Below, piece after piece: positions 44,272 through 52,182 of a stretch of 52,182 nucleotides of DNA. The stretch lies in contig JAIPGO010000016.1 of the NCBI GenBank assembly GCA_021736135.1, forward strand, positions 1 to 52,182, read 5' to 3'. The translations under genes and the position numbers were made by a program. The notes beneath the pieces are model-generated. The model was not told where the DNA came from. It was given only the letters and a program-made list of their open reading frames with translations, and made no database searches. This stretch comes from Candidatus Cloacimonadota bacterium. Its GTDB lineage: Bacteria; Cloacimonadota; Cloacimonadia; Cloacimonadales; TCS61. Position 1 is the first letter of the stretch; the number at the start of each line of letters is the position of its first letter.

Positions 44272-47200
44272 ATGAAGAAATTAATGGTTTTAATGGCTTT
44301 AATGGTGACATTGATGCTGTGTCCGGAGCAGATTACTGTTGCCAATCCTGATTATCAAATAACTGAGCTGAATGGATATACTCTGATCAGCCATGGTGAA
44401 GATACCATCTATGAGCAGGAAGCGGGTGCACCGGGTATTCCACTGGTTAGTGTATTTATTGACCTGGCAGGTGCAGCAGAATTCACTTCTCTGGAAGTGA
44501 AAGCGCAAGGGATTAAAACCATTCGGATCAATAAACCTATGTTTCCGGTTCAGCAGGCAGAAGCGCTGTCTCAGGCAAAAAACGGATTCACTGAAATGAA
44601 GCTGGAATTTTATAATGAGCAGTACCCTAAAAACTGGTTAAAAAGTTATAATACCGGTATATGCGGCAGCACCAGTCTGGCAGGAATAACCCTGAATGGA
44701 TTGCAGTATAACGCACTTACCGGTGAGGTGCAGATACCGCAATATTTCGAGTTGACTTATGAGACAACGGGCTTTGCACCGGTTCAGTTCAGCGATAATT
44801 ATGCCGTAAATCAGGCTCTGACAAAGCTGGGTCTTACCTCTGGTGACCGCGATCCGTCATCTTATCTTCTGATCGCACCGCTGCAGTTCCAGAATGCTCT
44901 GCAGCCTCTGATCGACTGGCGCTACCAGCAGGGATATGATGTATATTTCCGGAGTATTGGCGAGATCAGCACCCAGTATGAGGGAGAAGATCTGGCAGCT
45001 CAGGTTCGCGCCTGCATTGCGGATATGCAACTGAACCAGGGGATAGATTTTGTTACCCTGGCTGGAGATACGGGACACATCCCGGCGCGTTATGCCTATG
45101 CTTTTGATTGCGCTTACGGCGTGCATGCCGGTGAAAATGACCTGGCCTGCGATATGTATTACAGTTGCCTGGATGGTAACTGGAATGCCGATGCCGATAC
45201 GCTATACGGAGAAGATGAAGACGAAGTTGACCTGTATCCGGAAGTTTTTGTGGGTCGCATACCCGCCAATTCCACAGCTGACCTGATGGAGTATATCAAT
45301 AAACTGGTTTCTTATGAAAAAGGCTTGATAGATGATTATGAAGTTGCGGGAGGGTTATCTATGGAATTATGGGCTGGTAGTGCCAGTGAACAGTGCCAGC
45401 AATATATCTATGATAATTATTTTCCGGATACTTATGATATAGAGTTTCTTTATAATGATGAAAACACGGAAGAAAATGCCTTCGCCATGCTCTCAGCCGG
45501 AAAGAATATTGTTCAGCATACCGGGCACGCCTTTCTCAACGTATTATCCCTGCCTAATTATGGGCATATCTATATCGCCGATGTGGAAAACCTCACTAAT
45601 GACTGGGGCGGGATGTTTTATTCTATCGGCTGCTGGTCGCTGGCTTTTGATTATGATACCGTCGGTGAGGCTTTTGTACGCACCCCGGAGCGTAATTTCC
45701 TGGGATATATAGGCAATTCTTCTTATGGCTGGGGAGCACCAAGTGCGCCGTCTTTCGGTTTCTCGGAATTTTACCAGCGCGAGTTTTTCCACACCCTTTT
45801 TGACGGCAGCGGCTCTATGGAACTGGGTACCGCCCAGGCTCTGCAAAAGCTGCCTTTTACAGCATTTTACCAGGGAGCATCTGTTTTTAAATGGGTAGGC
45901 TATGAACTGAACCTTAGCGGGGATGCAGCAGCTTTATTAAACACGCTTAATCCCCGGGAAATGGAGGTTCTGGCAACACACGTCGATGATCAGCTTTACG
46001 TTCAGGTTACCTGCAACGGCGTCCCTGTTACCGGTGCCGTGATCAGCGATCTGGATGAAAGATGGCTCACTGGTAATGACGGCTTTGCCTTTATTCCCTG
46101 GCAGGCTGGAACAGAATTTTACTATTCCGTCTATGCCCGAAATTACAGGTGGCAGGATCTGAGTAATGAGGACGTGGTGTTGATGCCGCTGATTAATTTT
46201 GACTATGCACCGGAATTTGTAGAGTTGAACACTTATCAGGGAATTCACATCAGCGTTATAAATCCTTTAACGGAGAGTATTTCTTTTACTATGACTGCAG
46301 GATCTGAACCGGAAGTGCTGACCTTTGATAACGATCCGGAAGAAATTTTTACTGCCGCAGCGGGAGAGACAATTTCCTTGCCGGGATTTTTCATGAATTA
46401 CTACAACAGTAACTACCTGAATAATGGTACAGAAATTACGGCTCTAATAGAATTACATACTGCTGAGAGTGGAGAACTGCTGGCTACCGGGGGGTTGAAC
46501 ATGGTTTTACGCAGTGCAGATATAAAGCTGGTAAATGTCAACTGGGAAGAAGATGAATTTATTGCCGGTGATAATTTACCGATAACATATAATTTCCGAA
46601 ATGATGCTGAATTGAATAATATAGAATACGTTGAAATTTACTGGAACCATGAAAATGATGAATATATAGATTATTCCTATCATTTAACGTATATTTATCC
46701 CACAAATCTGAGCATTGGCGATGAATTTGAATTGAATAACCTCTTGTATTTATCTTCAGATCTGCCTGAAGATTATTTCACAACTTCATATATCAGTGTC
46801 ACTGTCCACTGGGGTTTCAACAAAGTATGGTACAAAACCTTTCCTTACTGCGTAGGCAATGCCAATCTGCAACTGGACGAAGATTTCGAAGAATTTCCGG
46901 ACTGGGAAGGAGATGAAGCCTGGCAGCAGGTGGATACTTATTCTGTTTCCGGTAGTTATTCGCTTTCCTGCCGTCCTGCCGAAATTGGGCACTATCTGCT
47001 TACCACACCCCTCATAAGCTGGAGTCCCGGCACAGAGCTTTCTTTCCAGTATAAATTTCAGATGCCCATGTATGGCGAGGACGGTTTCATGCTGAAATTT
47101 GTTTCTGAGGCTGGTGAACAGAACATCGTATTTCTGGGTTCCGGTGGTGCTCTTAGCATAGACAACGGACGTCCGCCTCCTGATATATATATTGAAGCAG

Positions 47201-47685
47201 ACTGGGCATATTATCAGTTTTATCTGGATGAGATCCTGTCAGAAACTCCGGAAACAGGTTCTTCCTATCAGCTCGTTTTTGATTTCTATTATGCCGAGAT
47301 CATCGAGGATTTTTCAGAATATGCCACTATGCCCGAAATAGGGATCTTTATTGATGACTTGACACTGGAGCAGACCGAATTCATTACCGGTGAAAATGAT
47401 AACCTGCTCTCTGCCGGTAGTATGACCATTTATCCCAATCCTTTCTATCTGAATAGCTCCCGTCAGGATATTAAGATCCTGCTTGATCTGACCAAAGCGG
47501 AAGAAGTGAAAATTAATCTTTATGACCTCAAGGGCAGACTATGTGGTAATATTGCCTCTGCTTTATATCCTGCCGGAACACATGAGGTTAGCTGGAATCC
47601 CGAAGATCTGGCGAGCGGAATTTATTTTGTGAGAATGAACCAGGGTGAAATAACAAAAACAGGCAAAATTCTCATTTTACGTTAA
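44272..47685 (+). CDS. Secreted C25-type (gingipain-like) cysteine protease with sorting domain
   Basis: A 1137-residue exported protease. Signal peptide (MKKLMVLMALMVTLMLCPEQ region), N-terminal propeptide (about 25-190), then the clan CD catalytic domain: YLLIAPLQFQNALQPLIDWR, FVTLAGDTGHIPARYA, VFVGRIPANSTADL, His416/His419 in QHTGHAFLN and Cys454 in YSIGCWSLAFD, the His-Cys dyad region. LGYIGNSSYGWG follows. Then Ig-like and beta domains, and a C-terminal sorting domain with IYPNPF, LYDLKGRL, GIYFVRMNQGE and ILILR. Surface or secreted protein digestion is inferred. Seven bases after the HAD gene, 19 before cdd. Confidence 0.88.
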   Translation: MKKLMVLMALMVTLMLCPEQITVANPDYQITELNGYTLISHGEDTIYEQEAGAPGIPLVSVFIDLAGAAEFTSLEVKAQGIKTIRINKPMFPVQQAEALSQAKNGFTEMKLEFYNEQYPKNWLKSYNTGICGSTSLAGITLNGLQYNALTGEVQIPQYFELTYETTGFAPVQFSDNYAVNQALTKLGLTSGDRDPSSYLLIAPLQFQNALQPLIDWRYQQGYDVYFRSIGEISTQYEGEDLAAQVRACIADMQLNQGIDFVTLAGDTGHIPARYAYAFDCAYGVHAGENDLACDMYYSCLDGNWNADADTLYGEDEDEVDLYPEVFVGRIPANSTADLMEYINKLVSYEKGLIDDYEVAGGLSMELWAGSASEQCQQYIYDNYFPDTYDIEFLYNDENTEENAFAMLSAGKNIVQHTGHAFLNVLSLPNYGHIYIADVENLTNDWGGMFYSIGCWSLAFDYDTVGEAFVRTPERNFLGYIGNSSYGWGAPSAPSFGFSEFYQREFFHTLFDGSGSMELGTAQALQKLPFTAFYQGASVFKWVGYELNLSGDAAALLNTLNPREMEVLATHVDDQLYVQVTCNGVPVTGAVISDLDERWLTGNDGFAFIPWQAGTEFYYSVYARNYRWQDLSNEDVVLMPLINFDYAPEFVELNTYQGIHISVINPLTESISFTMTAGSEPEVLTFDNDPEEIFTAAAGETISLPGFFMNYYNSNYLNNGTEITALIELHTAESGELLATGGLNMVLRSADIKLVNVNWEEDEFIAGDNLPITYNFRNDAELNNIEYVEIYWNHENDEYIDYSYHLTYIYPTNLSIGDEFELNNLLYLSSDLPEDYFTTSYISVTVHWGFNKVWYKTFPYCVGNANLQLDEDFEEFPDWEGDEAWQQVDTYSVSGSYSLSCRPAEIGHYLLTTPLISWSPGTELSFQYKFQMPMYGEDGFMLKFVSEAGEQNIVFLGSGGALSIDNGRPPPDIYIEADWAYYQFYLDEILSETPETGSSYQLVFDFYYAEIIEDFSEYATMPEIGIFIDDLTLEQTEFITGENDNLLSAGSMTIYPNPFYLNSSRQDIKILLDLTKAEEVKINLYDLKGRLCGNIASALYPAGTHEVSWNPEDLASGIYFVRMNQGEITKTGKILILR

Positions 47686-47704
47686 TATATGAGAGGAGGA
47701 TTTT

Positions 47705-48085
47705 GTGGATATTAAAGATAAATTACTGGCAGCAGCACGAGAATCTGCAGCTAATGCGTATGCACCATATTCCGGTTTTAAAGTCGGAGCAGCACTGTTA
47801 AGCAGTTCCGGTAATATTTACGGTGGCTGTAACGTGGAAAACGCCTCTTACGGGCTTACCGTTTGCGCCGAAAGAATTGCCGCTTTTAAGGCTGTAAGTG
47901 CCGGCGAGCGGGAATTTCCCGAAATGTGTATCTATACTGATACCGATACCCCTTTCTATCCCTGCGGGGCCTGCCGTCAAGTGCTCAGCGAATTCAACCC
48001 GGAAATGAAGCTCACTGTCGTATGGAAAAACGGAAAGGAAGAATTAAATCTCAACCTGTTACTGCCTAAACAATTTAAATTATAG
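47705..48085 (+). CDS. cdd: Cytidine deaminase
   Basis: A 126-residue zinc enzyme that deaminates cytidine and deoxycytidine to uridine forms. GTG start with GAGGAGG upstream. Motifs: AYAPYSGFKVGAAL, GCNVENASYGLTVCAERIA (catalytic CAE with Zn Cys and Glu), and PCGACRQVLSEF (two Zn cysteines). Length matches the homotetrameric class. It sits between the C25 protease and trxB; the grouping seems to be one transcript of mixed roles. Confidence 0.93.
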   Translation: MDIKDKLLAAARESAANAYAPYSGFKVGAALLSSSGNIYGGCNVENASYGLTVCAERIAAFKAVSAGEREFPEMCIYTDTDTPFYPCGACRQVLSEFNPEMKLTVVWKNGKEELNLNLLLPKQFKL

Positions 48086-48100
48086 AATGTGGAGTTTAAT

Positions 48101-49081
48101 ATGAATGATGTGATCAAGTATGATATTGCCATCATTGGTTCCGGTCCTGCCGGATTGAGCGCTGCCATTTATGCCGCACGCGGAGGTCTGAAAACCGTCG
48201 TTTTTGAAAAAGGCATTATGGGCGGTCAAATAACCGTTACCCAGGAAGTGGAAAACTATCCCGGATTTCATAAAACACTGAGCGGTTTTGAATTGATGGA
48301 CGAAATGAAAAAACATGCCGACAAATTCAACACCGATTACCGTGAGGAAGAAGTAAAAGGTATTGGTTTACAGGGCTTATGTAAAGTGATCGAAACCAAC
48401 AAAGGGATGTATCATGCCAAAACCCTGATCTTTGCCACGGGAGCGCATCCCCGCAAATTGAATGTTCCCGGAGAAGATAAATTTTATGGCAAGGGTGTTT
48501 CCTATTGCGCAACCTGTGATGGTGTGTTTTACCGTGATAAAGCAGTTGCCGTGGTTGGTGGTGGTGATTCTGCAGTGGAAGAAGCAATCTTTTTAACGCG
48601 CTTCGTGAAAAAGGTATACCTTATCCATCGCCGGGATAAGCTGCGTGCCGTGCAGATCATTCAGGAGCGCGCTTTTAATAATCCCAAGATCGAGATAATC
48701 TGGGATTCTGAAGTGCAGGAAGTGAATGGTGATGATTTCGTGACCTCCATTACTATTTATAACAAGAAACTGGAAAAACGAAGCAAAGTACCGGTGGACG
48801 GAATTTTTATATATGCCGGGATATTACCGAATAATGAAATCATTGAATCACGGATAGAACTTGATGAGGCAGGCTTTGTGAAAGTGAACGAAGATATGCA
48901 TACTAATGTCCCGGGGATTTATGCTGCCGGCGATATCGTCAGCAAAAAACTGCGCCAGGTGATCACGGCTGCTGCCGATGGCGCTATAGCCGCCTGGTCT
49001 GCGGAAAAATGGATTACTTACCACGAAGATGATGATGATACTACGGAATTTGCCACCTGTGAAATTCCACAAAAGAAATAA
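48101..49081 (+). CDS. trxB: Thioredoxin reductase
   Basis: A 326-residue FAD/NADPH flavoenzyme. The ATG at 48101 with GTGGAG upstream is taken as start; a GTG four codons earlier is possible. FAD loop [35 protein letters not shown], redox CATC in [18 protein letters not shown] loop [20 protein letters not shown] and the C-terminal [27 protein letters not shown]. The acidic tail ([10 protein letters not shown]) is unusual. Last gene of the run. No thioredoxin gene nearby. Confidence 0.94.
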   Translation: MNDVIKYDIAIIGSGPAGLSAAIYAARGGLKTVVFEKGIMGGQITVTQEVENYPGFHKTLSGFELMDEMKKHADKFNTDYREEEVKGIGLQGLCKVIETNKGMYHAKTLIFATGAHPRKLNVPGEDKFYGKGVSYCATCDGVFYRDKAVAVVGGGDSAVEEAIFLTRFVKKVYLIHRRDKLRAVQIIQERAFNNPKIEIIWDSEVQEVNGDDFVTSITIYNKKLEKRSKVPVDGIFIYAGILPNNEIIESRIELDEAGFVKVNEDMHTNVPGIYAAGDIVSKKLRQVITAAADGAIAAWSAEKWITYHEDDDDTTEFATCEIPQKK

Positions 49082-49110
49082 ATTCTAACCCATTTTGTGC
49101 AGTAAGCTTA

Positions 49111-49215
49111 TACAAAGAGTGCTAATCCCGATACATCGGGATGAGTGCAGAGAAGTTAGAAAATGATCAGTGAATATTTTTGATATTTATGATCATTTTG
49201 TAACTTTCTCTGTGC
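49111..49215. repeat. Dispersed repeat with long hairpin, copy 1
   Basis: Bases 49111-49169 match 52124-52181 at most positions. They include the small dyad TCCCGATACATCGGGA. GCAGAGAAGTTAGAAAATGA-type left arm 49147-49169 pairs with right arm 49190-49215 as a near-perfect stem of about 22 bp with a 20-base loop. The downstream piece CCTATTGC...GGGTTTA (49243-49262) resembles 9735-9752. Confidence 0.75.
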
Positions 49216-49301
49216 CATAAACTTGGTTCTATTTGTGAAATCCTATTGCATTAAGAGGGTTTAACTAATCTGAGTGATTCTGTTTTATGAAAAATAAAAA
49301 A

Positions 49302-49328
49302 ACCCCGCCTAAAGCGGGGTATTTTTTT
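49302..49328. terminator. Bidirectional intrinsic terminator
   Basis: ACCCCGC (49302-49308), CTAAA, GCGGGGT (49314-49320), with an A run before and a T run after (49322-49328). It ends transcripts from trxB on the plus strand and from the small unknown gene on the minus strand. Confidence 0.92.
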
Positions 49329-49343
49329 AATGCAGAAAAGCAG

Positions 49344-49610
49344 TTATTTGAGGGATTGATATTCCTCGATTTTTTTCCCGTCAACGTAAAGGTATGCTGG
49401 TTTTTCTGGAGAACCGGATTTCTTGATCTTATCACTGTCTTCTTCTTCCACTTCTCGCCAGATCTCCCAGTTCTCGCCTTCGCCATCGATGCAGAAGGTG
49501 ATACCCTTCTTGATGAAATCATCGATTATGAACTGGATTGATTCCAGTGGTTCCGCCTTAGTTACCGGAACACAGAATTTTTTTCTATCATAAATATAAG
49601 CATCTGCCAT
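49344..49610 (-). CDS. Unknown 88-residue acidic protein
   Basis: The ATG at 49610 is chosen because GGAGG stands five bases upstream; a frame to 49634 adds eight residues. The 88-residue product is acidic (EVEEEDSDK) and starts MADAYIYDRKKFCVP; the rest reads like a small alpha/beta domain (ESIQFIIDDFIKKGITFCID). No signal peptide. Followed by the strong terminator. Not recognised. Confidence 0.65.
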   Translation of the reverse strand: MADAYIYDRKKFCVPVTKAEPLESIQFIIDDFIKKGITFCIDGEGENWEIWREVEEEDSDKIKKSGSPEKPAYLYVDGKKIEEYQSLK

Positions 49611-49720
49611 ATTTACCTCCAAAGTTAATTTCATTTAAAATAAAACTGAACGCCTCTCATATCAGTCAATAAAAAGTTTTGACTTTTTTTCAGATACCAT
49701 CATTACCATATACCATCTAA

Positions 49721-49758
49721 GACCTTACGAATGGTCGCAGACCTCCGCAATGGTCGAC
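49721..49758. repeat. Tandem 19-bp repeat
   Basis: GACCTTACGAATGGTCGCA (49721-49739) and GACCTCCGCAATGGTCGAC (49740-49758) are two adjacent units with a GACC...GGTC dyad each, 111-148 bases upstream of the small unknown gene. Possible operator pair. Confidence 0.4.
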
Positions 49759-49793
49759 TTGTGGCTCCATAAACTCTTAACAACCACCCGTAC

Positions 49794-49815
49794 GGGCAGA
49801 CCTGCGTATCTGCCC
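49794..49815. repeat. Hairpin, repeat family copy 2 (covarying with 40112)
   Basis: GGGCAGA (49794-49800), CCTGCGTA, TCTGCCC (49809-49815), a perfect 7-bp stem that lies 15 bases after the stop of the dockerin protein gene. It is the counterpart of 40112-40134. Confidence 0.65.
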
Positions 49816-49829
49816 TGTATCTGCCAATA

Positions 49830-51323
49830 TTATTCAACCGGAAATGCCGGTATCAAGCCCACAAAGTATTGCAGTATAAGAGATGCATCATAAGCTTCGA
49901 TGCTGCCGTTGCCGTCACAATCTGCAAAATGAAGAAGTGATGGACTCCAGGGCAACGGAGTGCCACTGGGATTTAATCCCACGCTATACTGCAGTACCAG
50001 CGAACCGTCAAAAGCCTCGATATTACCATTATAGTCAATGTCTCCGATAACAGATACCGGCTGATATTCGGTCTTCAGGCTGGGATCACCAATCAATACA
50101 ATGCCATAAAACCAGGTGCGGTAACCTTGAATATATTCCTGATCTACGTCAACCGTCGTATTCCACCACTGCCGCAAAGATTCTCCCAGTGTCTCATTTT
50201 CACCCAGAGGAGTATAAAAATTTTCAAAAGTCAGCATACTGCCTGTTTTTGTGGAACCAATGCTGCCCAGGCCATGATTATTACCCAGCACATAAAGGCT
50301 GCCCATGGCATTAGCTTCCGTGAAACGGGCATTGGAGCAGCAGAAAAGATTATAGAATAATGCCTGAGGGTCGTATGATGGAATCTGATTATTATGAACC
50401 AGATAATAATTACTGCCATTGTTTTGATAGAAATAATGTGCATCGGGACCGGAGTGCACATGCACCTGTATCCATTCGTAATCCGTGTTCCAGCGGTTTT
50501 CCCGGTAATCATCAGCATAAGTGCTGTTCACCTCATAAACCATCTCCACGTTTTCATAAGCCTGCAGCAGGGCATTATGATATTCATCTTGCCAGGATTC
50601 CCAGTCATCATCAATATAACCCAGCGCCAGATCGCTGTCTGCAATAACTCCATTACGGTAAAGATTGTTGCGCCGAAACCAGTTCTGAATTATTTCCAGT
50701 TCAGTGCCGGCTAAAGATAGATTGTCACCGCGCAGTCTGCCAATTGCAATTTCGGCAGCTACTTCACCTTCATGAGAATCATAAGCCCCGTCATTATCAA
50801 AGTCGCTCCAGATCCCGTCCATATCAGCAAAATACTCGTCCATGGGAAAATCCACCCAGGTCTCATTGCCATTATAGGTATTATCAAAGTCCCAGTCTTC
50901 CCACATTTCAAACCAGAAAACGGGCAGTTCGCCTAAAAGAAATACACCGATGATATTGTCACTGATATAATAATCCAGAATAACAGCTTTCAAATCAGCA
51001 TGTGAAGTTCCCGTCCAGCTTAACATAACCACATTCTGCTCTTCCTGAGCCAGGTCTGAGCTCCACCAGCTTAATTCATCACTAAGCTGGTTATAAAGAT
51101 TCTCTTCGACTACGCAAAGCCAGGTTCCCCGTAAACGGCTGTGTGTCCGGTTTGCTTCCTGACAGGATGTCTCCCGGGGTATCAGATTTTCTAAAAAATC
51201 CTGATATGTACCTTCCGGATGTTCACTTTCCAGCAGGTTACGTGTAACCGGAATATCTCCGGGAGCTGCCTGCAGAAGATTTATCAGCAGCAATATGATT
51301 ATAAGCAATAAATTTCGTCTCAT
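49830..51323 (-). CDS. Secreted C25-like clan CD protein with C-terminal dockerin
   Basis: A 497-residue exported protein. Start at the ATG at 51323, after GGGGGA, gives signal peptide MRRNLLLIIILLLINLLQA; the longer frame is not used. The catalytic-like domain has FLLGELPVFWF, AIGRLRGDN, His residues in VHVHSGPDAHYF (near 290), Cys in LFYNLFCCSNARF (near 327), and FYGIVLIGDPSLKTEY, all typical of C25-like peptidases. Residues about 425-497 hold two dockerin-type calcium repeats (GDIDYNGNIEAFDGSLVLQY and DCDGNGSIEAYDASLILQY). It lacks the NPFNP domain of the other protease. Activity probable but not proven. Confidence 0.82.
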   Translation of the reverse strand: MRRNLLLIIILLLINLLQAAPGDIPVTRNLLESEHPEGTYQDFLENLIPRETSCQEANRTHSRLRGTWLCVVEENLYNQLSDELSWWSSDLAQEEQNVVMLSWTGTSHADLKAVILDYYISDNIIGVFLLGELPVFWFEMWEDWDFDNTYNGNETWVDFPMDEYFADMDGIWSDFDNDGAYDSHEGEVAAEIAIGRLRGDNLSLAGTELEIIQNWFRRNNLYRNGVIADSDLALGYIDDDWESWQDEYHNALLQAYENVEMVYEVNSTYADDYRENRWNTDYEWIQVHVHSGPDAHYFYQNNGSNYYLVHNNQIPSYDPQALFYNLFCCSNARFTEANAMGSLYVLGNNHGLGSIGSTKTGSMLTFENFYTPLGENETLGESLRQWWNTTVDVDQEYIQGYRTWFYGIVLIGDPSLKTEYQPVSVIGDIDYNGNIEAFDGSLVLQYSVGLNPSGTPLPWSPSLLHFADCDGNGSIEAYDASLILQYFVGLIPAFPVE

Positions 51324-51412
51324 CAAATCCCCCTGAAATAAGCTGAGTAGCAAAGAAGCAAACACTGAGTTAATGTCAAACTTTTATCTGATATTTAGGA
51401 TTTATCCCATTT

Positions 51413-51425
51413 GAGACTGTTCAAC
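51413..51425 (-). repeat. Dispersed motif GTTGAACAGTCTC, copy 3 (inverted)
   Basis: Reverse complement of the motif at 22768, differing only at the last base. Confidence 0.55.
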
Positions 51426-51607
51426 ATCAGATACTCCCTTTCAATAACTTATATGTGATATAAACAATAATAGTGCACATGTTAACATTTTTTAACAAAT
51501 ATGGTATAAGTCAATGCCATAAATAGGCATTATGAAGCGGATATTGCCTTTGATTATTTTTTCCCCTTTAGGGGATATCCAATTGTAGAAATGAGATTAT
51601 CACGCAG

Positions 51608-51649
51608 CCCCCACCCCGGCGGGCGGCGGAGCCGGTCGCCGGGTGGGGG
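51608..51649. repeat. GC-rich hairpin in AT-rich DNA
   Basis: CCCCCACCC-C-CGGC (51608-51620) pairs with GCCGGGTGGGGG (51638-51649), a 12-bp stem with one bulged C, around a GC-only loop. The base composition is unlike the surroundings, as in an acquired or mobile repeat. Confidence 0.65.
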
Positions 51650-51831
51650 TGGAGAGCTGGCAACATTATATTCTACAAATATATAAGTCCTACGGACTAA
51701 AATAATATCCTTTGCTTGTAATAGTATTAGATCGTTTTGTCAATTTCGATAATTTGCATTCAAAATGATAAATGTGCACTTTTCGATATATTTTGAGAGC
51801 GTAACAGTTACCTGATAAATATTTACATTGA

Positions 51832-51856
51832 ACAGTCTCTCCCATTTTGTGCAGTA
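51832..51856 (+). repeat. Dispersed motif copy 4 joined to CCCATTTTGTGCAGTA
   Basis: TTGAACAGTCTCT followed directly by CCCATTTTGTGCAGTA, the latter also present at 49089-49104. Confidence 0.55.
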
Positions 51857-52123
51857 GTACCTTGCCAGTAATATTCCGTCACTTTTTGGCAGAATATTTT
51901 ATTCACTCTTTCAAACTCATTTCAAAGCTTTGCCTGGAATGTGTCTTTTTGTCAACTCTGCTGACTTTTGTCATTTACCGGTAAATTTGCAAAATGTATC
52001 AGTATTTACAGCTCATATAGATCTTCTTTTTTCTAATCCTCTTATCTTTTATCCGTGCTATCTGTAAAATCCGCGGTTCAAATTCTTCTTTTTCGGTTCT
52101 GGCTTGTCCAGGTTAGGCTTTTG

Positions 52124-52182
52124 CAAAGAGTCGTATTCCCGACACATCGGGATGAGTGCAGAGAAGTTAGAAAATGATCACT
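52124..52182. repeat. Dispersed repeat, copy 2, cut by window end
   Basis: Matches 49111-49170 (CAAAGAG, TCCCGACACATCGGGA, then GAGTGCAGAGAAGTTAGAAA and ATGATCA) with a few changes. The right arm of the hairpin would lie beyond the window. Confidence 0.75.

Larger units (their letters stand above)
51324..52182. other. 859-bp gene-free stretch rich in small repeats
   Basis: No gene. TTGACA on the minus strand (51379 to 51374) may serve the dockerin gene. It contains two copies of the AACAGTCTC motif (51413-51425 inverted; 51832-51844), CCCATTTTGTGCAGTA (51841-51856, also at 49089-49104), a GC-rich hairpin (51608-51649), CCCC TTTA GGGG near 51565, GTCC TAC GGAC near 51686, and the start of a repeat at the right edge. 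Confidence 0.6.

Noticed and set aside
1-52182. tRNA, rRNA, CRISPR array, prophage or insertion sequence
   Set aside because: No cloverleaf, rRNA-like stretch, regular spacer-repeat array, transposase, integrase or phage protein was seen on either strand.

Overview
The window reads as chromosomal DNA of an uncultivated Gram-negative (diderm) bacterium, most likely of the Candidatus Cloacimonadota / Fibrobacteres-Chlorobi-Bacteroidetes neighbourhood. This is an inference. It rests on very large secreted multidomain proteins whose C-termini carry an NPFNP-type sorting/FlgD-like domain ending in a basic-ILLK or ILR tail, on C25-type (gingipain-like) proteases, on a lipopolysaccharide heptosyltransferase, on outer-membrane barrels, and on moderate GC with AT-rich intergenic DNA. 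No rRNA, tRNA, transposase, integrase, phage or CRISPR feature was seen.

Layout. 558-1508 (+) is a family 9 heptosyltransferase. 1559-9412 (-) is a 2617-residue secreted PKD/lamin-tail/GEVED protein with a 1959-bp internal tandem duplication. 9758-14402 (-) is a probable five-gene operon, read from the right: glycosyl-hydrolase-like lipid/peptidoglycan-associated protein, S4 RNA-binding protein, GNAT acetyltransferase, TPR histidine kinase, AEC permease. 14403-15130 (+) holds the most striking element: a sigma-54 promoter with two phased upstream dyads, driving three overlapping micropeptide genes of 20-23 codons that share an ungapped KWNERR core, closed by a strong terminator. 15191-22515 (-) is a secreted beta-helix/TPR protein and three tandem paralogous lipoproteins, all with TTG starts. 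22949-25900 (-) is TcdA, a TatD hydrolase and an outer-membrane barrel. 26297-32410 (+) is an outer-membrane barrel plus a thioester alpha-2-macroglobulin lipoprotein. 32606-36769 (-) is a Ser/Thr kinase fused to a sigma-54 activator. 37150-40092 (+) is an unknown protein and urocanate hydratase. 40663-41250 (+) is a structured leader and an unknown 159-residue protein with its own terminator. 41364-42035 (+) is an HTH-PTS IIA fusion. 42475-49081 (+) is a probable operon of ferredoxin-type aldo/keto reductase, HAD phosphatase, C25 protease, cytidine deaminase and thioredoxin reductase. 49344-51323 (-) is a small unknown protein and a dockerin-bearing C25-like protein.

How it works together. 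Much of the window serves the envelope and secretion: proteins exported by three routes (NPFNP/type IX-like sorting domain, lipobox, dockerin) next to barrels and a protease inhibitor. Regulation is unusual: a kinase/sigma-54 activator and a sigma-54-dependent micropeptide operon lie about 18 kb apart, and a link between them is possible but not shown. Nearly every transcription unit has a TTGAC-type -35 box upstream. The gene-free stretches carry several families of short dyad repeats, two of which recur within the window in inverted orientation or with base-pair covariation.
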